Of a stretch of DNA of 64,000 nt, positions 27,110 to 35,280 are shown piece after piece. The stretch spans positions 1 through 64,000 of the forward strand of contig JAIELF010000040.1 in assembly GCA_019753235.1 (NCBI GenBank), in the 5' to 3' direction. The position numbers and the translations under genes were made by a program. The stretch comes from a bacterium (GTDB lineage: Bacteria > Planctomycetota > Planctomycetia > Kolteriales > Kolteriaceae). How positions within the stretch are numbered: the stretch's first letter is position 1; each line of letters opens with the position of its first letter. The notes under the pieces were generated by a model. The model searched no databases and was not told where the DNA came from. It saw only the letters and a list, made by a program, of their open reading frames with translations.

Positions 27110-27678
27110 GGCAGGGGCAATCCGTCGTATAAGTCTGGGTTCTGACGATAACTCTCTTCAAAGGTATAAACCGCGTCGGCATAGCCGACCACCCAAAGTG
27201 CATCAGGATTGAGCCTTTGAATCGTGAGGATAGCCGACTCCGCATCCATCTTCTGTCGAGCCACCAAACAACAGGCCAATGCCGACCCCGTTCGGTCGCA
27301 ACCGTAATGACAATGAATCATGATGGCTTGGCGTCTGGCTTGGATGTTGTCGAAGAAGGCCAAGATTCGCGGCATGACCGAAAGGAATCGGAGTTGATCC
27401 TTCTCGGTCGGCAACAAAAGCATCGGTTGATACGCGGGAAGATGTTCGATGCCCGCCGCCGCAAGATCCGCCGTTCGAATGGGACCATCAAGCGACACGA
27501 CGCCGCCGATCCCAAGCTGCTTTAGGAGAGGAGCGTTCCACGGCGCGAAGTTGGGGCCGGGCCTACCGACTAAGAGTTGAGGAATCACCCAGCAGAGATG
27601 TTCATCCTCCTCGATCGTGTGGGGGGCCTGCGGTCTGCTCCGAAAGAGATATCCTATTGCTGCCTGAGCGATGCCCAG
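27106..27678 (-). CDS. Dual-specificity/tyrosine-type protein phosphatase
   Basis: Cysteine phosphatase domain. The active site is HCHYGCDRTGS, the HCxxGxxRT/S signature, and the domain begins around WVIPQLLVGRPGP. The start is uncertain. The open frame extends back to 27849, but that part lies inside the cupin gene and does not look like phosphatase. CTG at 27676-27678, with GAGGAG just upstream inside the cupin 3' end, would give 190 residues. GTG at 27588 would cut into the domain. I list the CTG version with low certainty. The stop overlaps the GTG start of the next gene. Phosphatases of this kind can act on proteins, sugars or lipids; the adjacent glycosyltransferases suggest an envelope role. 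Confidence 0.7.
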   Translation of the reverse strand: MGIAQAAIGYLFRSRPQAPHTIEEDEHLCWVIPQLLVGRPGPNFAPWNAPLLKQLGIGGVVSLDGPIRTADLAAAGIEHLPAYQPMLLLPTEKDQLRFLSVMPRILAFFDNIQARRQAIMIHCHYGCDRTGSALACCLVARQKMDAESAILTIQRLNPDALWVVGYADAVYTFEESYRQNPDLYDGLPLP

Positions 27679-28067
27679 GGCTCCTCTAGAGAGACGTCGA
27701 CCAGCGGCGGACCTGGCGCGTTTGCGGGTGAGAGAATGGCCAGGAAGACCAGAGGCTTCTCGCTGTTGTTGAAGGTGGCGTGGACGAGATTCACCGGTAT
27801 GTGCGCGATCTGCCCGACCGTCAGCGTTCGTTTCTCCGTTTCGACCCACTGCTGCGCCTCACCCTCGACGACGTAGATGATCTCCTCCATCAACGGATGG
27901 CGATGAAATGAATGACCTTTTCCCGGCGGCATGGTCACCCGCACGAGAAGTAACTGGTCGGCCGCGACTAAGCCCGGTCGGCTTAGCCACTCGTGCGGTC
28001 CCCAAGGTAACTCTTCGACGATCGCTTCTCGATTCGTCACGAAACGAAGGGCCGACGATTCATTCAT
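27654..28067 (-). CDS. Single-domain cupin protein
   Basis: Small beta-barrel cupin of 137 residues, starting at ATG 28067 with GGAGAGG upstream. The metal motif is complete: GHSFHRHPLMEEIIYVVEG (the G(X)5HXH(X)3-4E(X)6G pattern), then HIPVNLVHATFNN supplies the second-box histidine. The fold binds one metal, but the reaction cannot be told from sequence; single cupins range from sugar isomerases to dioxygenases and sensors. Its 3' end overlaps the likely start of the phosphatase gene, which suggests one transcription unit running cupin, phosphatase and two glycosyltransferases. Confidence 0.88.
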   Translation of the reverse strand: MNESSALRFVTNREAIVEELPWGPHEWLSRPGLVAADQLLLVRVTMPPGKGHSFHRHPLMEEIIYVVEGEAQQWVETEKRTLTVGQIAHIPVNLVHATFNNSEKPLVFLAILSPANAPGPPLVDVSLEEPWASLRQQ

Positions 28068-28404
28068 AATACACCTCTCCCGCGAACGACGTAAACACAA
28101 CAGACCGGCAGTGTCACGAAAATACGAAGATCGATCGTCAAACTTGCGTGTCGGATTGATTCCCTTATTCTCGCACCCAAAGGTCATATTCTGCTGGGGA
28201 TGAAGATCCAGAAGAGGACCGGCGATCGCCGTCGGTTCCTGTCAGCATGATATCGCCCTGAGAGACCGAGGTCTTTTGGACGATTCATCGGCACTGCCGT
28301 AGAAATCCGTTCGATTCGATGGTCCTCTCGGCGAGGCCGAACCCGCTCCACGGGAGGGGGCGTCGATCCAGGCAGGGTGAAATAGGAGAAAGAGGGAGAG
28401 GTTT
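28068..28404. other. Gene-free divergent region (cupin / tRNA-binding protein)
   Basis: I see no gene in these 337 bp. They lie between the divergent cupin and tRNA-binding-domain genes and so should hold both promoters. A perfect 10-bp palindrome GGCGATCGCC occurs at 28221-28230. It contains the GCGATCGC octamer and could be a binding site or chance. No riboswitch-like or tRNA-like fold is evident. Confidence 0.4.
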
Positions 28405-28749
28405 ATGACAGAGTCCGAAGGATTGGTTTCCATCAACGATTTCAAAAAGGCTCAGCTTCGGACCGCGAAAATCCTCGAAGCCAAACCCCACCCCAATGCC
28501 GACAAGCTGATGCTTCTATCGGTCGATGTCGGTCGCGAGGCCCCCAAGCAAATCGTCGCCGGCATTCGGAAATTCTACGAGCCGGCCGACCTGATCGGTC
28601 GAACGATTGTGATCGTCGACAACCTTGAACCTGCTCTTTTGCGAGGCGAGGAGAGTCAGGGTATGCTGCTGGCAGCAACGGTCGGCGACAGGGTTGTCCT
28701 GCTGAAACCCGATGCGGAAGATGTCCCCGGCGGATGCGAAGTTCGGTGA
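28405..28749 (+). CDS. Stand-alone tRNA-binding (EMAP/MetRS C-terminal) domain protein
   Basis: OB-fold tRNA-binding protein of 114 residues, matching the C-terminal dimerisation and tRNA-binding domain of bacterial methionyl-tRNA synthetase (also called MetG-beta) or the CsaA family. Features are INDFKKAQLRTAKILEAKPHP, ADKLMLLSVDVG, IVAGIRKFYEP and GMLLAA near the end. The order and length fit the MetRS domain best. No catalytic MetRS part is in the window, so it is separate here or serves as a trans-acting tRNA chaperone. AGGGAGAGG lies just upstream of the ATG. tsaE follows 39 bp later, so the two are probably co-transcribed. Confidence 0.88.
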   Translation: MTESEGLVSINDFKKAQLRTAKILEAKPHPNADKLMLLSVDVGREAPKQIVAGIRKFYEPADLIGRTIVIVDNLEPALLRGEESQGMLLAATVGDRVVLLKPDAEDVPGGCEVR

Positions 28750-28788
28750 TCCTTTGGCCAGACCGATCCTCGACTTCGGAGCCTCTCC

Positions 28789-29319
28789 ATGCGAATCGTT
28801 TTTGAATCGCATGCCCCGGACGAAACCCTGTCGCTCGCGAGGGCCCTCGGTCTTGTCGCGAGGGAGGGTTTGTTGATCGGTTTAGCCGGTCGCTTGGGAG
28901 CGGGCAAAACTCTCTTCGTTCGGGGATTGGCCGAGGGACTGGATATCGACGATCCACGATCCGTCGCGAGCCCGACCTACGTCCTCATCCACGAATACCA
29001 TGCTCGCTTGCCGATCTACCACTTCGACAGTTATCGCTTGTCCAACGAGTCGGCCTTCGCGGAGCTGGGCATTGAAGAGTACTTCGATGGAGATGGAGTA
29101 TCCGTGGTGGAATGGTCCGACCGCGTCGCATCGGTGCTTCCCGCGGATCGAATCGATGTCAGAATCGACGACATAATCAACAGTGAATCCTACCGACAGA
29201 TCGAAGCGACATTGCAGGGGCGACGATGGACGGATCTCGTTCTCGCCTGGTATCAAGCGACGATGTCGGCATCCGATTTTGCGAACGCTATCGATCGCTT
29301 ACGACTTTTCGAAGAATAG
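28789..29319 (+). CDS. tsaE: tRNA threonylcarbamoyladenosine biosynthesis ATPase TsaE
   Basis: Small P-loop ATPase needed, with TsaB and TsaD, to place t6A on position 37 of ANN-decoding tRNAs. The Walker A motif is GRLGAGKT (about residues 35-42). SPTYVLIHEY and PIYHFDSYRL follow at the usual spacing, and the conserved VVEWSDRV appears near residue 105. At 176 residues it is slightly longer than many TsaE proteins, with a C-terminal extension. It lies 39 bp after the tRNA-binding-domain gene, which fits a translation-related unit. Its 3' end overlaps the convergent EAL-HDOD gene by 21 bp. Confidence 0.93.
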   Translation: MRIVFESHAPDETLSLARALGLVAREGLLIGLAGRLGAGKTLFVRGLAEGLDIDDPRSVASPTYVLIHEYHARLPIYHFDSYRLSNESAFAELGIEEYFDGDGVSVVEWSDRVASVLPADRIDVRIDDIINSESYRQIEATLQGRRWTDLVLAWYQATMSASDFANAIDRLRLFEE

Positions 29320-30633
29320 ATCGGGTTGCAGGGCGGCGGTCCAGCGGAGCCCCTCCATGTATGACTCGCGCGTCCGTCGCATGGCGGCGGGGTCTTGCTG
29401 CAGGGTGGTCCAATCACCCTGTTCGAAGGCGGTCACTTCGTTCAGGATTTTGCCCATTTCGCCCTGATGCGCGAGAATCGCCTGACGAATGGGCTCGGCC
29501 AACGGAAGTTGCTTCATTAAGAGGTCCAGCGGCTGATCCAGCATCGCATCGAGCAAAGAGAACAGCCCGACAACAAACAGCGAAGAAGGATCCGTCAAAC
29601 GCATTCGCGTGGCAACAAGCTCGCAAGTGCGAGCCCGTACCAAAGCGGTGACGAGCAACTCGTGCGGTTTGTCGTTGCCATGGGCTAGGCCCAGCATGGT
29701 GGCGAGCACGCGAATGCGACTCAGCCCCAGAAGCGTGATCGCCTGGCGAACGTTATTGATCTGCTGTGCGACGCCGGTCATGGCGGAGTTGATGTACTTG
29801 AGCAGCTTGTAGCTAAGCGAAGCATCCTGCTTGATCAGCCGTTCGATCTCGGCCACGCTGACATTGGGATTCTGAAGCTCGGCAATCAACCGGAGGACCG
29901 CGATTCGGCTTTCGGGTATCTTCTTGCCGACGACGGTTTTCGGACGGGCGAAAAAGTAACCCTGGAAATACTCGCAACCCAGATCACGGCACTGCTTGTA
30001 TGTCTCGGGCTCTTCTACCTTTTCCGCCAGCACCTTGAGGTTAGGAAACTTTTTCAAGATCGCCATTTGTCGAGCGAGGTCATCCCTCGGGATCAATGTC
30101 AGATCAATCTTGACGATGTCAACGATCGGAAAAAGGAGTTCCGTTTCGGGTCGGACGAAGACGTCATCGAGTGCAATCAGGTAGCCTTGGCTTTTCAACT
30201 TGGTCGCTGCCCGAACCAGCGAGGCATCGATCGGAATCGACTCTAGAATTTCGAGGACGAGCCGATCACGGTACTCTGTGAATGGGAAGTCGCCGAAGAC
30301 ATGCTGCGGGCCGAGATTGATAAACCCGCGATAGTTTCCAATCAGGTCATTCAAGCCGAACTCAACCAGCGCATTGATCAGTGTGTTCTGCGTGGCCGTG
30401 TCATTATCGGTGACGTTCGCCGAATTGGATTGACCGTCCCGAAAAAGAAGCTCGTAACCGTAGACGTTGATGTTCTTGTCGAAGATCGGTTGCCGAGCAA
30501 TAAAGATCTTCTCGTTCAAGACGGGCGGAGCGGGTTCACTGCTGGCCGAGACCGTACCCGTCTCGGGCGACGTCGACTTGGTTTTCGCCGGCGAGGTTTG
30601 AAAAGACCGAGAAATCGACTGAAGGAAAGTCAC
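29299..30633 (-). CDS. EAL-HDOD signalling protein, YuxH/CdgJ type
   Basis: Cytoplasmic protein of 444 residues. GTG at 30633 is preceded by AGGAG about six bases upstream; the frame open to 30696 lacks such support. A Ser/Thr/Pro-rich segment precedes an EAL-like domain (about residues 45-230) beginning IFIARQPIFDKNINVYGYELLFR. The key EAL box reads YELLFR, the usual DDFG is ALDDVF, and the catalytic GVE site is AEKVEE. This is the usual degenerate form of the YuxH branch, so c-di-GMP hydrolysis is doubtful. A HDOD domain fills about 235-420 (QDASLSYKLLKYINSA, ALVRARTCE). Such proteins relay signals to motility or surface behaviour. Confidence 0.88.
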   Translation of the reverse strand: MTFLQSISRSFQTSPAKTKSTSPETGTVSASSEPAPPVLNEKIFIARQPIFDKNINVYGYELLFRDGQSNSANVTDNDTATQNTLINALVEFGLNDLIGNYRGFINLGPQHVFGDFPFTEYRDRLVLEILESIPIDASLVRAATKLKSQGYLIALDDVFVRPETELLFPIVDIVKIDLTLIPRDDLARQMAILKKFPNLKVLAEKVEEPETYKQCRDLGCEYFQGYFFARPKTVVGKKIPESRIAVLRLIAELQNPNVSVAEIERLIKQDASLSYKLLKYINSAMTGVAQQINNVRQAITLLGLSRIRVLATMLGLAHGNDKPHELLVTALVRARTCELVATRMRLTDPSSLFVVGLFSLLDAMLDQPLDLLMKQLPLAEPIRQAILAHQGEMGKILNEVTAFEQGDWTTLQQDPAAMRRTRESYMEGLRWTAALQPDLFFEKS

Positions 30634-30952
30634 TACCAATCTCCTGCGAGATCCATTGCCGACCGGGAAGAGGGGCGGCTCGCAACCGTTTTGCACGAGA
30701 CAAAAATGAGTCCCGAACTCAGGAAAATCTAGCTCATGGCTCCGCCTCTCCTCGGCGGATTACGCCCGATTTAGCAATGTTTGAAGAAGACCGATGCCAT
30801 GGTTGCGTGGAATTGATTGGAACCGCTCTGGCTGTTCTCTGTCGGGATCAAGTTCTCGATCAAGACGGGATGGATTCTCAAAAACATTCGCAAGAAAACC
30901 TCTATTCGCGGCTCAAAAGACCGATCGGATCAAAACGAGATCGAAAGGTTAT
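30634..30952. other. Gene-free region upstream of the EAL-HDOD gene
   Basis: There is no convincing gene in these 319 bp. Several short plus-strand frames (around 30777-31117) run into the thioesterase gene on the other strand and look like shadows. An imperfect GC-rich dyad occurs near 30735-30765. The promoter of the EAL-HDOD gene is expected here. I see no known RNA element, though a c-di-GMP riboswitch would be natural to look for. Confidence 0.4.
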
Positions 30953-31354
30953 TCAATCGCTCGTCGGACCGAGTTCGGGTGGGAGTTTCTGCAAATTGCC
31001 CGCGCGATCGACGCACGCAAGCGTGGTTTCGCCGTCGCAAAGGAGATCATCACCGCGGAAGAGTTCGTAACGATGCTCAATGCGAACGTAGGTTACTCTC
31101 TTGAGATGTGTTCTTAGGAGGAGTTCATCGTCGTAGCGGGCCGGGCTAAGGAATCGACAACTCAACTTCGCGATCACTAAGAGAAAGCCACTCTCCTCGA
31201 CGGATCGATAGTCCAGCCCCGTCGAGCGGAGCATCTCGGTTCGGCCCATCTCGAAGTAGACCGGGTAGTGCGAGTGATGGACAAAACCCATCTGGTCAGT
31301 CTCGGCATACCGGACGCGAAGCACGAGTTCATGAATCTTGGGATGTACCACCAT
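30953..31354 (-). CDS. Acyl-CoA thioesterase, YbgC/4HBT hot-dog family
   Basis: Hot-dog-fold thioesterase of 133 residues from ATG at 31354. The catalytic motif is RYAETDQMGFVHHSHYPVYFEMGRTEML, with the aspartate in ETDQMG and the HHSHY region of the YbgC family, followed by LSCRFLSPARYDDEL. YbgC in proteobacteria works with the Tol-Pal system; here it is not next to tol genes. The start codon follows the stop of the upstream membrane-protein gene after one base, so they form one operon. The substrate is probably an acyl-CoA, unproven. Confidence 0.87.
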   Translation of the reverse strand: MVVHPKIHELVLRVRYAETDQMGFVHHSHYPVYFEMGRTEMLRSTGLDYRSVEESGFLLVIAKLSCRFLSPARYDDELLLRTHLKRVTYVRIEHRYELFRGDDLLCDGETTLACVDRAGNLQKLPPELGPTSD

Positions 31355-31355
31355 G

Positions 31356-32762
31356 CTATTTCGGGGGCTCGATGATCGGCAACGCGCTGATCGGACCTGG
31401 TGAGGTCGGGCCGGCGACGGTCGGCTTAGGAGGCGAAACCGTCGGCGTCGCCGTGGGGAAGGGTTCTTCGTCTTCTTCCTCCAGGTAGACCTCTTCAATC
31501 TCCGTTTCGTCGACGTCCTGTCTCAAAAGGAAATAGATCGCCGTTACCTGCGTCCAAAAGTAGCTGTAAGTCAGCCCGACGATTCCCATGAAAAGAACAT
31601 GGGTCCAAAAGGATACCATGACCGCGGTCAAGTATTGCCAACCCGAGGGAGAAGACACAGGTGCATCGGGAATCGACGCGGGGCCGAACTGTTGTTGCCA
31701 ACCAGGTGCTTCGGGGGCCAGCGAATAGAGCAGCGTTGAATCACCATATCCCCACGAGACGATGTATTGCGATAGATCGACCATTGCGTAAGCAAACGTT
31801 GTGGTGAAGACCATCACCATGCCGCCGTAAAGAAGAGCGATCACGCCATAGAAAAGATAACTCCAAGGCCGACCGAGAACATAACTGAACGCTCGGCTAA
31901 GCGCATCGAAACTCTCCGTGGCCTCGGCACCGATAGCGGCAAACATGAGAGGCCAACCGAGCGCCAGACCCAGCAGCGCCGTCACGATGACAAAACCCGC
32001 CAACAGCGGAAGAATCCAGAACGCACCGACCGCGGCGTTCAAAACCGGAATATGAAGAAAGAGCGCTCCGATGCCCGCAAAGATCACGATCCCGATGATC
32101 CCCACGAAGGGCAACACCGGCGACGAAAAGAAACTGAAGTATCGGGTCCCGGCAAATTTAAGCGACTCGATCAAGCCAACGTTGCTGTTACGAGCGACCT
32201 GCACTGCCGAGATCCGACAAAGGGCCGCCCCGAACAACGACCAAACGGCCAGCATCCACGCTAGAAGTGCGATGCCGATCAGCGTCGAGTTCTTCGAAAC
32301 GAAGGTGAGCTGAATTGGGACGAGCAGGGTTCGGATCGGTTCGAAGACGAGAAACAACGATGCCGGCACCTTGATGCCGAAATTCGTCCAGCCTCGCTCC
32401 GCATCCATCGCCGAGACGTAAACCCCCTCGGGCAGGCTACCGCCGTTGTTCCAAGGCAATCGGCGTGATTCGCTGAGAAGTCGGTATTTCTGCTCGTCGG
32501 CTCGGTAGAGATCCAGACTTCGTTGATAATCCTTCTTCTCCGTTTCGCCCGCGTTGGCGCCAATCGCCTCGGGAAGAATCGGCGGCCTAGCCGTACTGGC
32601 CGACCCGATGACATACCAGCCCAGCGACATGAAGAGCGCCCCGAGCGCGCCGAGCAAAATCTTCTTCGGATCCCGAGCGTGGCGAAAGCCAGAGAAGAGA
32701 ATCGTCCAAGGGAAAATCTCAGAAAAGTCGATCCGCTTCCAATCGACGTGCTCGTTGGCCAT
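31356..32762 (-). CDS. Multi-pass membrane protein of unknown function
   Basis: 468 residues from ATG at 32762. I do not recognise the family. Hydropathy by eye shows a first membrane helix at about 36-52 (LLGALGALFMSLGWYVIG), a soluble loop with a charged part (KKDYQRSLDLYRADEQ), then about six more helices (for example IGIALLAWMLAVW, LPFVGIIGIVIFAGIGALF, LLAGFVIVTALLGLALG, LFYGVIALLYGGMVMV) and a last one near FMGIVGLTYSYFW. The C-terminus is cytoplasmic-looking, acidic (EIEEVYLEEEDEEP), then Pro/Thr-rich. It sits one base before the YbgC gene and after the HisA-like gene. A long-chain lipid or envelope role is possible, but nothing in the sequence proves it. Confidence 0.7.
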   Translation of the reverse strand: MANEHVDWKRIDFSEIFPWTILFSGFRHARDPKKILLGALGALFMSLGWYVIGSASTARPPILPEAIGANAGETEKKDYQRSLDLYRADEQKYRLLSESRRLPWNNGGSLPEGVYVSAMDAERGWTNFGIKVPASLFLVFEPIRTLLVPIQLTFVSKNSTLIGIALLAWMLAVWSLFGAALCRISAVQVARNSNVGLIESLKFAGTRYFSFFSSPVLPFVGIIGIVIFAGIGALFLHIPVLNAAVGAFWILPLLAGFVIVTALLGLALGWPLMFAAIGAEATESFDALSRAFSYVLGRPWSYLFYGVIALLYGGMVMVFTTTFAYAMVDLSQYIVSWGYGDSTLLYSLAPEAPGWQQQFGPASIPDAPVSSPSGWQYLTAVMVSFWTHVLFMGIVGLTYSYFWTQVTAIYFLLRQDVDETEIEEVYLEEEDEEPFPTATPTVSPPKPTVAGPTSPGPISALPIIEPPK

Positions 32763-32916
32763 GGGGCAACCATCCTCTTTCGAACAATTCGTGAGAGCAA
32801 GCAGGAAGATGATAGGCTTGATCATCTCCCCCCGGCCGGCCGGTAGTATACAACTCCTGCCAATCTCTCCGCTACCAGAGTTCCCTACCTTCTCGATGCT
32901 TCCCCAAATCTCACCA

Positions 32917-33660
32917 TCACGAGTCAACACTCGCGAATGGGGCGAGGTCGGTCGGCCCGATTTTTCCATCGTGCAAAGCCGACGCCACCAGAGCGCCTGC
33001 GGCGCCCATGGACGAGGCGGCTTTCAAATCCGCGATGTCTCGCACGCCGCCGGCCACAAAAAAATCGACGGCCGGATACCGAGAACTCCACTCGGCTAGG
33101 TGATCCCCTCCTCCCCAACCAGAATCCATCCCCACGCAGGAAAGGTCGAGGATAATCAATTGCCGAACCCCAAGGGCGAGCACACGCTCGCCGATTTGTG
33201 CCGCCGACCACCCTTTCCAATACGCCGACCTCGCCAACGGGACGCCTTGCTTCAAATCGAGCGAGAAGATGATTCGGTCCGCACCAAACTGTTCCATCAG
33301 TCGCGATAACGCATCCACCGAGGCCAATGTCTCCAAGCCGATGACCCAGCCCGCCACAGAGGGATGATCGACTTCGCTCAAATGGATTTCGTCGATGATG
33401 CCGGCATCGACCCAAAGGCGAATCCCATGCTGCGACAGGGTTTGATAAAGATCGACCGAGGGGGGGGCCCCTTCAATCGCATCCAGATCGGCCAGATAAA
33501 AGTGATCGACCCCCAGAACAGATTTCATGTCCATCGACACACCAACAGGTTCCGCCGATGGGGTGAGTCTCGATACGATGGGCAAGTACTCGCGACGTCG
33601 GCCGGCGATTCCGCGCACGACTTTTCCCTGCTTGATGTCGAGGACCGGGATCATGCGCAT
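32917..33660 (-). CDS. HisA-like TIM-barrel protein of the C1-cofactor type
   Basis: HisA/HisF-related (beta-alpha)8 protein, 247 residues from ATG at 33660. The N-terminus MIPVLDIKQGKVVRGIAGRR resembles HisA (where VIPAIDLKGGK is usual), but the ring-binding sites differ and the length and context fit the HisA-related archaeal/methylotroph group more than histidine biosynthesis. FYLADLDAI, LWVDAGI, FSLDLKQGVP, LIILDLSCVGMDSG and FFVAGGVRD mark successive strands. Its start lies 36 bp from the start of the divergent MfnD-like ATP-grasp gene. HisA-related proteins of this group are associated with methanofuran and tetrahydromethanopterin cofactor pathways in planctomycetes and methylotrophs; the exact step is unproven. 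Confidence 0.75.
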   Translation of the reverse strand: MRMIPVLDIKQGKVVRGIAGRRREYLPIVSRLTPSAEPVGVSMDMKSVLGVDHFYLADLDAIEGAPPSVDLYQTLSQHGIRLWVDAGIIDEIHLSEVDHPSVAGWVIGLETLASVDALSRLMEQFGADRIIFSLDLKQGVPLARSAYWKGWSAAQIGERVLALGVRQLIILDLSCVGMDSGWGGGDHLAEWSSRYPAVDFFVAGGVRDIADLKAASSMGAAGALVASALHDGKIGPTDLAPFASVDS

Positions 33661-33696
33661 CGCCAATAAAACCTTTCCAGAAGCAGGCGCCACTGC

Positions 33697-34857
33697 ATGA
33701 CGATCTACGTTTACGAGGAACTTTCTGCCAGTCCTTCGGCCAATCCCTTCTGCGCGATGGCACGGGAAGGAGAGGCGATGCTCCGCTCCGTGACACGCGA
33801 TCTATCGGCAATAGATCGTGTGATCCCCATCCTTCATGCCTCGCGCGATCCGCATCAACTTGCCGGCGAACCCATTATCGTCAACGACCGATCTTTTGAA
33901 GAGTTACTCGATGATGCCGATCCTCATGCCGGCTGGCTGGTGATTGCCCCCGAAACGGGAGGTTCTCTTCGAGCAAAAACACAAGCGGTCGAACGGCGTG
34001 GCTATCGGCTTCTGTCACCTGGATCTGCTTGGGTCGCGTTGGGGGAGAACAAAAACACGCTTCCCCTTTGGGCACAGAGCCTCGCCTTCCCGACATTCGA
34101 GACGCAGGATGAAGCCTGGCAATCAATGGGTCTCGGTGACAACAACCGTTCCCGCGACGCAACGCCTGCTTCTCTCCGCCAAACGAATTCCAACAAGTCG
34201 GCAGCGATGGATCTGAGTAGAGATCTTTGTCGAGGCATCGTCGCAAAACGGCCCGACGGTGCCGGGGCCGAGAATGTTTTCGGATGTCCTTTCTCTGAAG
34301 AAGAACGGATCGACTGGCCGTTGATGCTGAAGAGGCTGGGCGGCGACTGGGTCTATCAACCTTGGCTCGATGGCCCACAGGTTCGCTGGCAAAGCCAGGC
34401 TTTCATCGGGCAATCCAACGGCACGGTCTTCCCGATGCCCATCGCTGATCAGTTTGTTGAGGCTATCCCCATGGAAGGGACGCCGTTTTTTCGCTTTCGC
34501 TATCTCGGCGGCCGAGTCCCCTCGAATCATGTCGCCGATAGCATGAATGGTTTTCAACAACGTCTGCTTGATAAGCTTCAATCGAGAGGATCTGTCGATT
34601 CGCGACGAGGTTACTTCGGTGTCGATATGGTGCAAGCCGGCGAGATGACTTGGCTGATCGAACTCAACCCTCGGCTAACGACCTCGTACGTTGGGTACAG
34701 CCATTGGATCGCGCGGGCCAGTGGCCGAGCCGACACGATGGGTCGGCTCCTCTTGGGCCAGACCCCTGCCCCGCTCGATCTGGAGACGCCCGCCGTCCTC
34801 TTTCGTTCCGACGGGGTGATCCTTGATGAGAACGAGCTTGGCATCGGCCAATCATGA
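33697..34857 (+). CDS. MfnD/Orf7-like ATP-grasp ligase (methanofuran-type cofactor)
   Basis: ATP-grasp protein of 386 residues. The opening MTIYVYEELSA and the segment VIAPETGGSLRAKTQAVER match the group that contains tyramine-glutamate ligase MfnD, where the counterpart reads PETDGIL. The lysine loop KRPDGAGAENV resembles KPIDGCGCE of that group, and IELNPRLTTSYVG is the metal/ATP site near the end. In archaea MfnD joins glutamate to tyramine in methanofuran synthesis, and bacteria with methylofuran carry an Orf7 relative. A longer acidic/serine-rich insert lies at about 150-170. It diverges from the HisA-like gene with only 36 bp between starts, which supports one shared pathway. Other cofactor genes are not in this window. 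Confidence 0.75.
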   Translation: MTIYVYEELSASPSANPFCAMAREGEAMLRSVTRDLSAIDRVIPILHASRDPHQLAGEPIIVNDRSFEELLDDADPHAGWLVIAPETGGSLRAKTQAVERRGYRLLSPGSAWVALGENKNTLPLWAQSLAFPTFETQDEAWQSMGLGDNNRSRDATPASLRQTNSNKSAAMDLSRDLCRGIVAKRPDGAGAENVFGCPFSEEERIDWPLMLKRLGGDWVYQPWLDGPQVRWQSQAFIGQSNGTVFPMPIADQFVEAIPMEGTPFFRFRYLGGRVPSNHVADSMNGFQQRLLDKLQSRGSVDSRRGYFGVDMVQAGEMTWLIELNPRLTTSYVGYSHWIARASGRADTMGRLLLGQTPAPLDLETPAVLFRSDGVILDENELGIGQS

Positions 34858-34867
34858 TCGAGCGCTG

Positions 34868-35089
34868 TTAGGCTGCTTGCCGAACGATCTTTTTCTTTGC
34901 AGTGATCTGCTTTGGGCTGGGAATCAGACTCACCAATTCGTTGCGAGCCTGTCGCAGGATGGTGGCGAGAACGCGATCATCTTGCACCACATCAATCAGG
35001 AGAGAAAGTGTGCCGGCCACATAACGAGCCTTTTCCACATCAACCACAGGAGCAACTAGAGGAGAGGTGTGCGAAGTAGCGGTCGACAT
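34868..35089 (-). CDS. Small conserved-looking hypothetical protein
   Basis: 73 residues from ATG at 35089. The start is decided by a strong AAGGAGG six bases upstream; the longer frame from 35119 has none. A Ser/Thr/Pro-rich N-terminus leads to an amphipathic helix (KARYVAGTLSLLIDVVQDDRVLATILRQARNE) and a lysine-rich end (TAKKKIVRQ). I do not recognise it. Helix periodicity and basic tail would suit a small DNA-, RNA- or membrane-binding protein. It converges with the ATP-grasp gene, leaving 10 bp. Confidence 0.6.
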   Translation of the reverse strand: MSTATSHTSPLVAPVVDVEKARYVAGTLSLLIDVVQDDRVLATILRQARNELVSLIPSPKQITAKKKIVRQAA

Positions 35090-35280
35090 TTGGAACCTCC
35101 TTGTTCCCACTAAATCCAAGTCCGTCCTGAACTTGGTCGGGGGATCGGCCCGAAAGCGACGAACCCACCAAAATTGATCTTCCGCGATTTGTAGGCAAGC
35201 GTATAGACCAAGTCCGAAAACTACGGCGAAATGAGGAAAGATTTATTTCCGTCACCGTCGGCAGAAAAGGGGAATACCGA

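Noticed and set aside
27679-27849. N-terminal part of the phosphatase frame
   Set aside because: This stretch is inside the cupin gene and has cupin-frame codon structure; the phosphatase domain starts only near 27590.
32917-33660. Histidine biosynthesis HisA
   Set aside because: No his genes flank it, and the divergent partner is an MfnD-like ATP-grasp gene typical of C1-cofactor pathways.
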